Assembly: GCF_014873495.1 (NCBI RefSeq) | Contig: NZ_JADBGF010000001.1 | Coordinates: 2,356,001 to 2,420,000, forward strand | Length of the DNA stretch: 64,000 bases | Direction of reading: 5' to 3' | Source: Streptomyces stelliscabiei | Lineage (GTDB): Bacteria; Actinomycetota; Actinomycetes; Streptomycetales; Streptomycetaceae | In this document: in pieces, positions 1-8,461 of the stretch | How positions within the stretch are numbered: the stretch's first letter is position 1 | Layout of the letters: each line of letters starts with the position of its first letter | The notes under the pieces: generated by a model | What the model was told of the DNA's origin: nothing | Databases searched by the model: none | The model's input: the letters and a program-made list of their open reading frames with translations, nothing else | Program-made: the position numbers and the translations under genes

Positions 1-2
1 TC

Positions 3-694
<692 letters not shown>

Positions 695-698
<4 letters not shown>

Positions 699-762
699 GC
701 GGTCGCCTACGGGCGATCACAGTAGGCGGTCGCCTGTGGGCGATCACCTGTGGGCGGTCGCG
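695..762. repeat. 27-bp tandem repeat, about 2.5 copies, with internal palindrome
   Basis: Two copies (695-720 and 722-747) differ at two positions, and a partial third follows (748-762). The first copy holds a near-perfect 16-bp palindrome, GTAGGCGGTCGCCTAC. The array starts on the TAG stop of the AAA gene and fills the gap to the next start at 784. It could be a weak terminator or a binding site; nothing in the sequence decides between them. Confidence 0.6.
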
Positions 763-783
763 CTTCGGTGCTTTCATGGATGT

Positions 784-1560
784 ATGACCGTGTTCGTCGG
801 CACGTCGGGGTGGCAGTACGAGGACTGGCGCGGCGCCCTCTACCCGGCGGGCTGCCCCACCCGGCTGTGGCTGGAGGAGTACGCGGCCCGCTTCGCCACG
901 GTCGAGCTCAACAACGCGTTCTACCGGCTGCCGACGAAGGAGAACTTCGAGGCGTGGCGGGAGAGGGTGCCGGCGGACTTCGTGGTCGCGGTCAAGGCGA
1001 GCCGGTACCTGACCCACATCAAGCGGCTGCGGGACCCCGAGGAGCCGGTGCACCGCCTGATGAGCCACGCGGAGGGCCTCGGCGACCGGCTGGGCCCGAT
1101 CCTGCTCCAGCTGCCACCGACCCTGCGGGCCGACGCGGACCTGCTGAGCGCCTGCCTGGACCGCTTCCCCGCCGGCACCCGCATCGCGGTCGAGCCCCGC
1201 CACGACTCCTGGTGGGCCCCCGGGATCCGCGAGGTGCTGGAGTCCCGCGGCGCGGCCCTGTGCTGGGCCGACACCCGGTCCCGCCCGGCGACCCCGCTCT
1301 GGCGCACCACCGGCTGGTGCTACCTCCGCCTCCACCAGGGCCGGGCCCGCCCCTGGCCCCACTACGGCCGCCAGGCCCTGTCGACCTGGGCCCACCGCAT
1401 CGCCGACACCTGGCCCGCCGACGCCGACGCCTACGTCTACTTCAACAACGACCCCCACGCGGCGGCGGTGAGGGACGCGACGACGTTCGCGAGCGCGGCG
1501 CGGAGCGCGGGCCTGCGGCCGACCCGCACACCGCGGCCGGCACGGCCGGCGCGGACCTGA
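784..1560 (+). CDS. DUF72 family protein (YecE-like)
   Basis: The 258-residue product begins MTVFVGTSGWQYEDWRG, the typical opening of DUF72 proteins, which adopt a TIM-barrel-like fold and whose function is not settled. Further family features are the ELNNAFYRLP stretch near residue 40, VAVKASRYLTH near residue 70, and VYFNNDPHAAAVRDA close to the C-terminus (the family usually has FNN). The ATG at 784 is chosen because the conserved N-terminus starts there; longer frames upstream run through the repeat array. The last 20 residues are Pro/Arg/Ala-rich. The next gene is convergent, 28 bp away. Confidence 0.9.
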   Translation: MTVFVGTSGWQYEDWRGALYPAGCPTRLWLEEYAARFATVELNNAFYRLPTKENFEAWRERVPADFVVAVKASRYLTHIKRLRDPEEPVHRLMSHAEGLGDRLGPILLQLPPTLRADADLLSACLDRFPAGTRIAVEPRHDSWWAPGIREVLESRGAALCWADTRSRPATPLWRTTGWCYLRLHQGRARPWPHYGRQALSTWAHRIADTWPADADAYVYFNNDPHAAAVRDATTFASAARSAGLRPTRTPRPARPART

Positions 1561-1588
1561 GCCCCGTCGCGGGCCCCTCCCCGGGGTC

Positions 1589-1957
1589 CTACTCCGCGTA
1601 CGCGGCCCGCAGGGCGTCCCGGGCCACCGCCAGCGCCTCCGCCTCGCCGAGGCCGAGCCGGCGCACCCGCTCCGCGTACGCCCCCGCGGCCGTCGCGGCC
1701 TCGCGCTCCGCGGCCGAGCCGGCGGCCGCCACGAACGTCCCGTTGCGCCCCCGCGTCTCGATCACCCCGTCCGTCTCCAGCGCCCGGTACGCCTTGGCGA
1801 CGGTGTTGGCCGCGAGTCCGAGCTGCTCGGCGAGCCCCCGTACGGTCGGCAGCCGGTACCCCACGGGCAGCGCGCCGGAGTGGGCCTGTTCCGAGATCTG
1901 GGCGCGCACCTGCTCGTAGGGCGCGCCCCCCTCCACGATGCGAATCTTCAAGGTCAC
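1589..1957 (-). CDS. GntR-family transcriptional regulator, short YtrA-like type
   Basis: The 122-residue protein has a GntR winged helix at about residues 10-75, with the recognition region YRLPTVRGLAEQLGLAANTV and wing TRGRNGTFVAA. There is only a short helical tail after it, as in the YtrA subgroup, which lacks a large effector domain. I place the start at the GTG at 1957 because the conserved part begins just after it; a longer frame reaches 2026 but adds an unlikely Pro/Arg-rich leader. It is divergent from the acetyltransferase gene with a 71-bp gap. YtrA-type regulators usually control ABC transporters, and none is adjacent, so its target is unknown. Confidence 0.88.
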   Translation of the reverse strand: MTLKIRIVEGGAPYEQVRAQISEQAHSGALPVGYRLPTVRGLAEQLGLAANTVAKAYRALETDGVIETRGRNGTFVAAAGSAAEREAATAAGAYAERVRRLGLGEAEALAVARDALRAAYAE

Positions 1958-2028
1958 GCGGCGATTGTCCCGTACCCGGCGGAAATTCGGAGGCAGCCCA
2001 CCGTGCGGCCCCCGTACCGTGCGCACCC

Positions 2029-2958
2029 ATGACAGTGATCGTGCGCGCCCTGCGCGCCGCCGACCCCGCGGACGCCGAGGCGTTCGCGGCGGTACGGCGG
2101 CAGGCCCTGCCCTTCATGGTCGGTACCGCCGAGTCCGTGCTCCACGACGCCGCCCGAGCGGCTCCCGAGGCGCACTACGGGCAGCTGGTCGCCGAGGCGG
2201 ACGGCGAGGTGATCGGCACCGCGCAGCTGGGCATCGCCGACGACAGCCCCGTGCCGGGCCAGGGCTTTCTGAACGTCTATGTGCACCCGCGGCAGGTGCG
2301 TCGGGGGGCCGGCGCTCTGCTGGTGCGCGCGGCCGAGGAGCGGCTGACGGCGGTGGGGGCGAAGCGGCTGCTGTCGTGGGTGCTGGACACCCCGGAGAAC
2401 CGGGCGTTCGCCGAGCGCCGAGACTACGCCCCGAGCCGCTCCGCCCACTTCCTCCGCCTGGACCTGGCCCACGGCACCCTCCCCCCGCCCGGAACACCGC
2501 CCCCGGGTGCGGAGCTGCGCACGGCCGCCGACTTCGCCGACGACCCACGCCCCCTGTTCGACCTGGACGCGGAGGTGTCGGCGGACGAACCCGGCGATCT
2601 GGACGCGGAGTTCGACGACTACGAGCGGTGGCTCGCCGAGACCTACCGCCACCCGCTGCTGGACCACGCCCTGAGCACGGTGGTCGTCGTGGACGGCACG
2701 CCCGCCGCGTTCACCGCGGTCCGCACGGACGGCCGGGACCGCTACTTCACGGGGATGACGGGCACCGCCCGCGCCTTCCGCGGCCGGGGTCTGGCCAAGC
2801 TCGCCAAGAACGACTCCCTGCACCGCGCCCGGGCCGCCGGCTGCACGGAGGCCTTCACGGGCAACGACGCCGGCAACGGCCCGATGCTGGCGGTCAACAG
2901 GTGGTTCGGGTACGAGATCTGCGCGACGGAGGTGCGGTATGTCCGTGAACTGGGCTGA
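2029..2958 (+). CDS. GNAT N-acetyltransferase with two GNAT domains
   Basis: The 309-residue protein contains two GNAT folds in tandem. The N-terminal one (about 2-135) has the acetyl-CoA-binding segment VHPRQVRRGAGALLV; the C-terminal one (about 150-305) has FRGRGLAKLAKN. Tandem-GNAT enzymes are common in Streptomyces, where they acetylate small amines, peptides or antibiotics; the substrate cannot be told from sequence. The start ATG at 2029 immediately precedes the first strand. The 3' end overlaps the DUF402 gene by 20 bp, so the two are probably co-transcribed. Confidence 0.9.
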   Translation: MTVIVRALRAADPADAEAFAAVRRQALPFMVGTAESVLHDAARAAPEAHYGQLVAEADGEVIGTAQLGIADDSPVPGQGFLNVYVHPRQVRRGAGALLVRAAEERLTAVGAKRLLSWVLDTPENRAFAERRDYAPSRSAHFLRLDLAHGTLPPPGTPPPGAELRTAADFADDPRPLFDLDAEVSADEPGDLDAEFDDYERWLAETYRHPLLDHALSTVVVVDGTPAAFTAVRTDGRDRYFTGMTGTARAFRGRGLAKLAKNDSLHRARAAGCTEAFTGNDAGNGPMLAVNRWFGYEICATEVRYVRELG

Positions 2959-3451
2959 ATCCGGAGGCGAGGCGTACGAGGTGGACGTCGTCCTGCTCAA
3001 GGCGGGCCGTACGAAGATCCGTTACCCCGCGCGGTTGTTGAGCGACGACGGCGTCCGGGTGGCGGTGCGGGCCGCCTGGGCGGGCGAGGGCGTCCGGGAC
3101 TTCGGGTTCGTGCGGTTCGAGCCGGGTGACGTGTTCACCGAGTACTTCTGGCGCGACCGGTGGTACGCCGTGAAGGAGGTCCGTGACGCGCGGGGCGCGC
3201 TGAAGGGCTGGTACTGCGACGTCACCCGGCCCGCCACGTTCGCCGGCGGGGAACTCGTCGTCGAGGATCTCGACCTGGACCTGTGGCGCTCGGCCGACGG
3301 CACGGCCGTACTGCGGCTGGACGAGGACGAGTTCGAGGAGAGCGGGCTCGCGCAGAGCGATCCGGCGGTCGCGGCGGCCGCCGTGGCCGCCCTGGACGAA
3401 CTGGAGGCGCTCGCCACCGTCGAAGGGGGCCTGGAGTCGCTGCTGGCGTGA
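2939..3451 (+). CDS. DUF402 domain protein (possible nucleotide phosphatase)
   Basis: The 170-residue protein fits the DUF402/FomD-like family: a beta-rich core with YFWRDRWYAVKEV, then GWYCDVTRPA, then acidic motifs LVVEDLDLDLW and RLDEDEFE that in this family bind divalent metal. Characterised members include nucleoside tri/diphosphatases of Gram-positive bacteria and the FomD hydrolase of fosfomycin biosynthesis. The reaction here is inferred only at the level of phosphoester hydrolysis. It starts inside the acetyltransferase gene (20-bp overlap in another frame), suggesting translational coupling. The C-terminal 35 residues are Ala/Glu/Leu-rich and probably helical. Confidence 0.85.
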   Translation: MSVNWAESGGEAYEVDVVLLKAGRTKIRYPARLLSDDGVRVAVRAAWAGEGVRDFGFVRFEPGDVFTEYFWRDRWYAVKEVRDARGALKGWYCDVTRPATFAGGELVVEDLDLDLWRSADGTAVLRLDEDEFEESGLAQSDPAVAAAAVAALDELEALATVEGGLESLLA

Positions 3452-3515
3452 ACGGCGTCGGCGTCGGCGGGGGTGTGGGCCGGGGGGCGGCTCCGGCTCC
3501 GGCCCGGGACGGCGG

Positions 3516-4175
3516 TCAGAGGCGGGCCACGACCGCGTACCGCTCGTCCTGGACCGTCCGGCCCCACAGCAGCGCGTCGCCCTCCAGCCGCACCACCTCG
3601 GCGTCGGCCACGAGGGGCGCGACCATCCCCCGCAGCCGCTCGGCGGAGATGCCGACCGGGCTGAGAGCGCCCCACACCCCCTCGACCAGCACGAGCCGGC
3701 CGCCGGGCCGCAGCAGGCCGCACCAGTGGCGCAGGACGCGGCCCGGGTCGGGCAGGGTCCACAGCACATGGCGGACGAGGACGACGTCGAACCGCTCCTC
3801 CCCCACGGGCGGGACCGCCGCGTCGCCGACGAGGAACACGGCGGGGCGCCCGGCGAGTTTGGCGCGGGCGAGGGCGACCATGGCCGGGGAGGAGTCGATC
3901 CCGGTCACCCGGTGTCCCTGCTCGGCCGCGAGGAGTGACAGGCTGCCGGTGCCGCAGCCGAGGTCGAGCACATCGCGGGCGGGAGGCGGCAGCCAGTCCC
4001 GCAGGCGGGCCGCCCAGGCCTCCCGGACGGCGGGTTCCCGCAGGCCATGATCGGATTCGTCGTCGAAACCGGGCGCCTGAGCGTCCCAGTCGACGGCCTC
4101 CGGAGGGTCATCTGCCGCCGGGTCGTCCGGTGTTCGAAGGTCCGGGGAGGTTTCGCCGTCGTCGATGTTGGTCAT
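3516..4175 (-). CDS. class I SAM-dependent methyltransferase
   Basis: The 219-residue protein has the Rossmann methyltransferase motifs in order: motif I VLDLGCGTGSLSLLA, motif II VTGIDSSPAMVALA, an acidic FLVGDAAVPPV, and the RFDVVLVRHVLWTLPDP strand, then RPGGRLVLVEG. It looks like the UbiE/type-11 group; the acceptor is unknown. The start is set at the ATG at 4175; the longer frame to 4505 runs through a regulatory region and another gene. The N-terminal 35 residues are acidic and Pro-rich. A double 20-bp repeat sits just upstream of the start. Confidence 0.9.
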   Translation of the reverse strand: MTNIDDGETSPDLRTPDDPAADDPPEAVDWDAQAPGFDDESDHGLREPAVREAWAARLRDWLPPPARDVLDLGCGTGSLSLLAAEQGHRVTGIDSSPAMVALARAKLAGRPAVFLVGDAAVPPVGEERFDVVLVRHVLWTLPDPGRVLRHWCGLLRPGGRLVLVEGVWGALSPVGISAERLRGMVAPLVADAEVVRLEGDALLWGRTVQDERYAVVARL

Positions 4176-4184
4176 GCCGCCAGA

Positions 4185-4232
4185 GTGACACCTGCCACTG
4201 ACAGTCCAGATGGTGACAGCCGCCACTGACAG
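4185..4232. promoter_or_regulatory. double direct repeat upstream of methyltransferase (putative operator)
   Basis: Two 20-bp copies, 4185-4204 and 4213-4232, differ at only two positions and are spaced 28 bp start to start. On the methyltransferase strand each reads TGTCAGTGGC followed by a second TGTCAC half, so each copy contains repeated TGTCA elements. The nearer copy lies 10 bp from the start codon. This resembles a two-site operator. TGTCAGTGG also matches the -35-like half of actinobacterial RecA-independent damage promoters, but I see no matching -10. Confidence 0.5.
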
Positions 4233-4312
4233 AGCACGAACGATGAGTAACGCTCCCGGAAAAGGTCTACCTCCGTGAAAACGCGGAACCCGGTGGACGC
4301 AAGGAGGCAGCC

Positions 4313-4447
4313 ATGCGCCGTACGACCGTGCAGAAGCCCCTGAGGAAGTCCTCGTCCCGCCAGGTGCGGGACGAGGCCGACGAACGCCCCGTCGAGCGCC
4401 GGGAAGTGCGCAAGGACATCGCGCGCACCTGGTGGCCGGACGGCTGA
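4313..4447 (+). CDS. small basic protein, 44 residues
   Basis: This reading frame starts at an ATG preceded by a strong ribosome-binding site (AAGGAGG, 6 bp spacing) and encodes a 44-residue, strongly charged protein beginning MRRTTVQKPL and ending DIARTWWPDG. There is no signal peptide or membrane segment. I believe similar short proteins with a WWPDG end occur in other streptomycetes, but this is from memory. Divergent from the methyltransferase, with the repeat pair in the shared promoter region, so the two may be co-regulated. Function unknown. Confidence 0.65.
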   Translation: MRRTTVQKPLRKSSSRQVRDEADERPVERREVRKDIARTWWPDG

Positions 4448-4576
4448 CCGCTCGCCCCCGGCCCACCGACCATCCGACCACGCCGTCCGGCGGACGGCCC
4501 TCCACGACCTCGTACCCGGCCCTCGGGCCGCGCTGCGGGGTGAATTTCCGGTTCTCCGCGTCACCACGTCGTGCAG

Positions 4577-4609
4577 GAGCGTGCCCTCGGCCCGGCCGAG
4601 GGCACGCTC
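4577..4609. terminator. bidirectional terminator hairpin
   Basis: A 14-16 bp perfect inverted repeat (arms 4577-4592 and 4594-4609; GAGCGTGCCCTCGG pairs with its complement) lies between the convergent small-protein and hydrolase genes. Confidence 0.75.
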
Positions 4610-4637
4610 GTGTACCGGGGGCCCGTACCGGGCCGGG

Positions 4638-5402
4638 TCAGCGCCGCGACAGGTTGCGGTCCAGCAGGTCCAGCAGCGCGGTCCAGTGGCGTGCCGTCGC
4701 CTCGGCGTCGTAGGAGGCCGTGTCTGCCTGGGTGTAGCCGTGCGAGGCGCCCGCGTAGACCTCGGTACGGTGGCGGACGCCCGCCTCGGTGAGCGCCTTG
4801 TCGAGCAGGTCGATCTGCTCCGGCGGCAGGGACGGGTCCTCGTCGGCGTGGCCGAGGTACACCTCGCCGGTGATCCGGGCCACCGCCAGGTGCGGGCTGT
4901 CCGGGGCGTCGGTGGCCAGGCCCCCGCCGTGGAAGCCGGCCGCGGCGGCGACCCGCTCCGGGAAGGCACCGGCGGTGTGCAGGGCGAGCCGGGTGCCCAT
5001 GCAGTAGCCGGTGATCCCGACGGGCCCGGCGGCGGCGTGCGGGCTGTCTGCCAGCGTGTCCAGGTAGGCCGCCGCGTCCCGCAGCGCGAGTTCCGGTGTC
5101 AGCGCCTGCATGGCGGGGAGGATCTGGCCCCATATCTCCGGGCGCGCGGCCGGGTCGATGAACTCCGGCAGGTCGAACACCGGGGTCCGCCCCGACCGGT
5201 AGAAGACATTGGGCACGAGGACCGTGTACCCGGCGCCGGCCAGCCGGTCGGCCATCGCCCGCAGATGCGGCCGCAGCCCGAAGGCGTCCATGTAGAAGAG
5301 GACCGCAGGGTGCGCGGCGTCGTCGTCGGGGTGGACGAGGTAGGCGTCGGCGGTGCCGTCCTGGGTGGCGATGTCCACGGTGGTTCCGCGTACGGCGGTC
5401 AT
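4638..5402 (-). CDS. dienelactone hydrolase family protein
   Basis: The 254-residue alpha/beta hydrolase has the family's cysteine nucleophile in GYCMG (Cys134), the acidic residue in GHADED (Asp187 or Asp189) and the histidine in GASHGYTQ (His221). Dienelactone hydrolases open lactone rings in chlorocatechol breakdown, but most actinobacterial members have unknown esterase or lactonase roles. No signal peptide, so cytoplasmic. The ATG at 5402 has the ribosome-binding site GAGGAG 6 bp upstream. Length matches the family. It is transcribed alone and ends at a strong hairpin. Confidence 0.9.
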   Translation of the reverse strand: MTAVRGTTVDIATQDGTADAYLVHPDDDAAHPAVLFYMDAFGLRPHLRAMADRLAGAGYTVLVPNVFYRSGRTPVFDLPEFIDPAARPEIWGQILPAMQALTPELALRDAAAYLDTLADSPHAAAGPVGITGYCMGTRLALHTAGAFPERVAAAAGFHGGGLATDAPDSPHLAVARITGEVYLGHADEDPSLPPEQIDLLDKALTEAGVRHRTEVYAGASHGYTQADTASYDAEATARHWTALLDLLDRNLSRR

Positions 5403-5681
5403 GGGCGCTCCTCATTCTTCTGGGCGAATGGTCCTCGACCTGTCGTCAACTGACGCGGGCGACCGCATTGTTCCGCGCCCGGGTAAGAAACCGATCATCG
5501 GCCGTAGGGGAACGCCCGTTCCTGAGCCCTCGGTTAGCCCCTCCTTAACGCCACCATAAGGATCTCCCGCACCGGCCCCCAGCAGGCGTTCTCACGGTTC
5601 TCTGGGGCTAGCTTGCTGATCGCCCCCGGCACCCGGGACCGACCCCGGAGCCGTCCAGGACCGCGTGAGGAGTGCCCCGCC

Positions 5682-6737
5682 ATGCCCGCTGCACGTCGCC
5701 GTCGCACGGCCGCCGCGTTCGCCACCGCGGGTGTCGTCGGTGCCGCCCCGCTCGTCCTGGCCGTCCTCGCCGCGGGACCGGCCAGGGCGCACGGCTCGCT
5801 GGGCGACCCGGTGAGCCGGGTGGCGCAGTGTTACGCGGAGGGCCCCGAGAGCCCGCGGTCGGCGGCCTGCGCGGCGGCGGTCTCGGCCGGCGGCACCCAG
5901 GCGCTCTACGACTGGAACGGCGTACGGATCGGCGACGCGGCCGGCCGCCACCGGGAGCTGATCCCGGACGGTGAGCTGTGCGGTGCGGGCGACGAGGCGT
6001 TCAAGGGCCTCGACCTGGCCCGCGCCGACTGGCCGGCGACGAGCGTGCGCGCCGGGTCGTACACCTTCCGGTACCGGGTGACGGCCCCGCACAGGGGCAC
6101 CTTCGCGGTGTACGTCACCAAGCCCGGCCACGATCCGTCCCGGCCGCTCGGCTGGGACGACCTCGATCTCGCGCACCCGGTCGCCAAGGCCACCGACCCG
6201 GCCGCGTCCGGCGGCTTCTACACGTTCTCCGGCACCCTCCCGCAGCGCTCCGGCAGGCATGTGCTGTACGCGGTGTGGCAGCGCTCGGACAGCCCGGAGG
6301 CGTTCTACTCCTGTTCGGACGTCACCTTCGGCGGCGCCTCCTCCGGTCCGAGCGCGTCGGCGCCCTCCGAGGAGCAGATCGAGGACGGCACCGACGCATC
6401 GACGGTCGAGCACGGCGGTCACGGCGACGACGACGCGCACACGACGACGGACCCGACACCGTCGCCGAAGGCGTCGGCGGCGAAGACCGGCAGGGCCGCC
6501 TCCGACGACGCCTCGCCGACCGCGAAGTCGACGACGGACACCGGAGCGGCGAAGGCAGAGGGCACCGCCGGTCTCGCGGAGCCCGCCGGCGGTGCGGAGG
6601 GCCTCGCCGACACCGGCGGCGAGGGCATGACGCCCTCTGTGGCCCTCGGCGGCGCGGCCGTCCTGGCCCTCGGCTCCGCCCTGCTCTTCGCCGCGGCCCG
6701 CCGCCGCGCGACGACCGCCGGCCGGCACGGCCGCTGA
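5682..6737 (+). CDS. lytic polysaccharide monooxygenase (AA10), cell-wall anchored
   Basis: The 351-residue secreted protein carries a signal peptide ending ARA before His37, which becomes the N-terminal residue of the copper histidine brace. The second brace histidine is His137 in VTAPHRGTF and the axial aromatic is Phe208 in SPEAFYSCSDV. AA10 enzymes oxidatively cut chitin or cellulose. After the catalytic domain (to about residue 217) comes a Ser/Thr/Ala/Asp-rich spacer of about 90 residues, then LADTG (308-312), a hydrophobic helix and ARRRA. That is the LAXTG sorting signal of class E sortases in Streptomyces, so the enzyme is probably covalently wall-linked rather than free. The ATG at 5682 gives a normal signal peptide. 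Confidence 0.93.
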   Translation: MPAARRRRTAAAFATAGVVGAAPLVLAVLAAGPARAHGSLGDPVSRVAQCYAEGPESPRSAACAAAVSAGGTQALYDWNGVRIGDAAGRHRELIPDGELCGAGDEAFKGLDLARADWPATSVRAGSYTFRYRVTAPHRGTFAVYVTKPGHDPSRPLGWDDLDLAHPVAKATDPAASGGFYTFSGTLPQRSGRHVLYAVWQRSDSPEAFYSCSDVTFGGASSGPSASAPSEEQIEDGTDASTVEHGGHGDDDAHTTTDPTPSPKASAAKTGRAASDDASPTAKSTTDTGAAKAEGTAGLAEPAGGAEGLADTGGEGMTPSVALGGAAVLALGSALLFAAARRRATTAGRHGR

Positions 6738-6743
6738 CGACCT

Positions 6744-6782
6744 CCGGGGCCTGTCGGGCGGCTCAGGCCGGACAGGCCCCGG
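6744..6782. terminator. terminator hairpin after LPMO gene
   Basis: Perfect 12-bp inverted repeat (CCGGGGCCTGTC at 6744-6755, complement at 6771-6782) with a 15-nt loop, starting 7 bp after the LPMO stop. Confidence 0.75.
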
Positions 6783-6787
6783 CAGCA

Positions 6788-6827
6788 TGCGTACGCACCG
6801 CCGGGCGGCCCCGGCGGTGCGTACGCA
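6788..6827. terminator. terminator hairpin after lipase gene
   Basis: A 17-bp perfect inverted repeat around a short GC loop (6788-6804 with 6811-6827) lies directly downstream of the lipase stop and just after the LPMO hairpin. The two hairpins separate the convergent genes. Confidence 0.75.
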
Positions 6828-6833
6828 CACGTG

Positions 6834-7703
6834 TCAGCCGACGGCCGAGAGGCAGGTCGTCGGGGTGGCGTGGGCGGGGTCGAGGGCGTTGACGACCTCG
6901 TGGAACGCGATGCGGTCGAGGAGTCCGATCGCCGCGTGCTCGGAGAGGTCGAGGGCGCAGAGGTCCTGGATGACGATGTTGCGCACGTTCGGTCCGTCGA
7001 GGAACTGGGAGCGGTAGGGGGTGACCACCTCGTCGTACTTGGTGGCGAGGACGGTGTACGTGACGCCGGGGACGGTGTCGCCGCCCGCGTTGAGCTTGGT
7101 CAGGAAGGGGGAGCCGGCCACCTGGTCGGCGAGGGCGGGGGTGGCGGTGGACAGCAGGTCACCGGCGCCGGGGAAGTACGGGAGGAGTCCGGTGAGACCG
7201 TTCAGGGTGGTGCCGTGGTTGGAGGGGGCGATGCCGACGAGGGCGTTCACCTCCGCGGCTCCGCCGAGGAACTTGAGGTAGTAGCGGGGCATCATGCCGC
7301 CCTGCGAGTGGCCGACGAGGTCGGCCTCGGCGGCGCCGGTCGCGGCGAGCACCCGGTCGACGAAGGCGTCGAGCTGCTCCGCCGACCTGTCGATGGGGCC
7401 GAGCCCGTTGAAGAAGGCGACACCGGGAAGTCGGCCGTAGTCGAGGGAGTAGACGCAGTAGCCCCTGTTCACGAGGTACGGCGCGAGACCGAGCCAGTTG
7501 TCGACGGAGTTCGCGAACGTTCCGTGGACGAGGACGACGGGGCGGGGGTGGGCGCTGGAGGGTTTGCAGGAGTAGTCGTTCCAGCCATGGCTGGGTGCGG
7601 CGGCCGTGTCGGCGGCCTCGGCGGCGGTGGCGGGGACGACGGTGGCCGCGGCGGCCAGGCACAGGGCGGCCAGCGGTCTGATCAGGCGCTTCCAGGGCAG
7701 CAT
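6834..7703 (-). CDS. secreted triacylglycerol lipase / esterase (alpha/beta hydrolase)
   Basis: The 289-residue protein starts with a signal peptide (basic MLPWKRLIRP, hydrophobic core, Ala-rich cleavage region near residue 31). The mature part has the oxyanion motif VVLVHGTF near residue 60 and the nucleophile elbow GHSQGG (Ser133). A likely acid is the Asp of TKYDEVV, and a histidine lies in LSEHAAI. It resembles Streptomyces and Pseudomonas family I lipases without the need for a linked chaperone gene, and none is nearby. Four cysteines may form disulfides in the exported protein. The upstream 173 bp is comparatively AT-rich and likely holds the promoter. Confidence 0.9.
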   Translation of the reverse strand: MLPWKRLIRPLAALCLAAAATVVPATAAEAADTAAAPSHGWNDYSCKPSSAHPRPVVLVHGTFANSVDNWLGLAPYLVNRGYCVYSLDYGRLPGVAFFNGLGPIDRSAEQLDAFVDRVLAATGAAEADLVGHSQGGMMPRYYLKFLGGAAEVNALVGIAPSNHGTTLNGLTGLLPYFPGAGDLLSTATPALADQVAGSPFLTKLNAGGDTVPGVTYTVLATKYDEVVTPYRSQFLDGPNVRNIVIQDLCALDLSEHAAIGLLDRIAFHEVVNALDPAHATPTTCLSAVG

Positions 7704-7876
7704 CGAGTGATCTCCTTGCGGCTCAAGGGATGTGCGACGGCGTACGCCCTGTGATCCGGATCACGAGGATGCTGTTCTAATGCGCCAAGTTACGGGCGAG
7801 TAGAAAAAGTGGGAAGTTACGCGTCAGTAAAAACTTCAAGTGATGATCGTGGGCACTGACACGTGACGTCACATCG

Positions 7877-8323
7877 TCACCAGGCGGGCCTGATGGGACC
7901 GTAGGGCGCGATACGCGACAACCGATCACGCAACGCCCGCATCTCACCCTCCCCGCCGACCACGTCGACCCATTCGGCGACCACCTCGGCCGCCACCTCC
8001 TCGGCCGCGCGGGCGCAGGCCCACCCGCGTCCGGTCATCACGACCAGCCGAGCCCGGGCGTCGGTGGGGTGCGGCCGACGCTCGACGTACCCCTTGCGCA
8101 CCAGTTCGTCGACGAGCTGGCTGGCGGCCTGTTTGGTCACTCCGAGATGGACGGCGAGGTCGGTGACCGTGGCGCCGTCCGGGGCGAGCCGGGTGAACGC
8201 GTAGCCGTACGAGGGCCTTCCGTCGAAGCCCCGCGCGGAGACGCCCTCGTCGATGCGCCGCGTCAGATCACCCGCGGCGGCGAGCAGGGCGGCGGTCAGG
8301 GCGAGGGCTTCGGAGTTCTGCAC
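7877..8323 (-). CDS. MarR-family transcriptional regulator
   Basis: The 148-residue protein has a MarR winged helix-turn-helix at about residues 50-100: TVTDLAVHLGVTKQAASQLV is the recognition region and RPHPTDARARLVVMTGRG the wing with its DxRxR signature. Flanking helices would form the dimer interface. It is divergent from a cupin gene, and two near-identical palindromes lie between the two starts. This is the usual arrangement for an autoregulated MarR repressor that also controls its neighbour. The effector is unknown. Confidence 0.9.
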   Translation of the reverse strand: MQNSEALALTAALLAAAGDLTRRIDEGVSARGFDGRPSYGYAFTRLAPDGATVTDLAVHLGVTKQAASQLVDELVRKGYVERRPHPTDARARLVVMTGRGWACARAAEEVAAEVVAEWVDVVGGEGEMRALRDRLSRIAPYGPIRPAW

Positions 8324-8351
8324 GTCTGCATTGAAACACCGTTGACGGATC

Positions 8352-8397
8352 GGTCAAGCTGCTTGACCATAGAGGCAGATGGTCAAGCAGCTTGACC
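8352..8397. promoter_or_regulatory. two palindromic operators between marR-like and cupin genes
   Basis: Two 17-bp sites, GGTCAAGCTGCTTGACC (8352-8368) and GGTCAAGCAGCTTGACC (8381-8397), are perfect 8-bp-arm palindromes, reverse complements of one another, spaced 29 bp centre to centre. Position between divergent starts and MarR-type length make them the likely sites for the adjacent regulator. This is inference from position. Confidence 0.75.
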
Positions 8398-8461
8398 ATT
8401 CGCTCGCATCGACCGAGTGTTCCGAGGACCTCGGAAGCCCTGAAGACCGAAGGAGACCCGT

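Noticed and set aside
4185..4232. RecA-independent DNA-damage promoter (TGTCAGTGG) before the methyltransferase
   Set aside because: The -35-like half is present twice but no TAnnnT -10 follows at the right distance.
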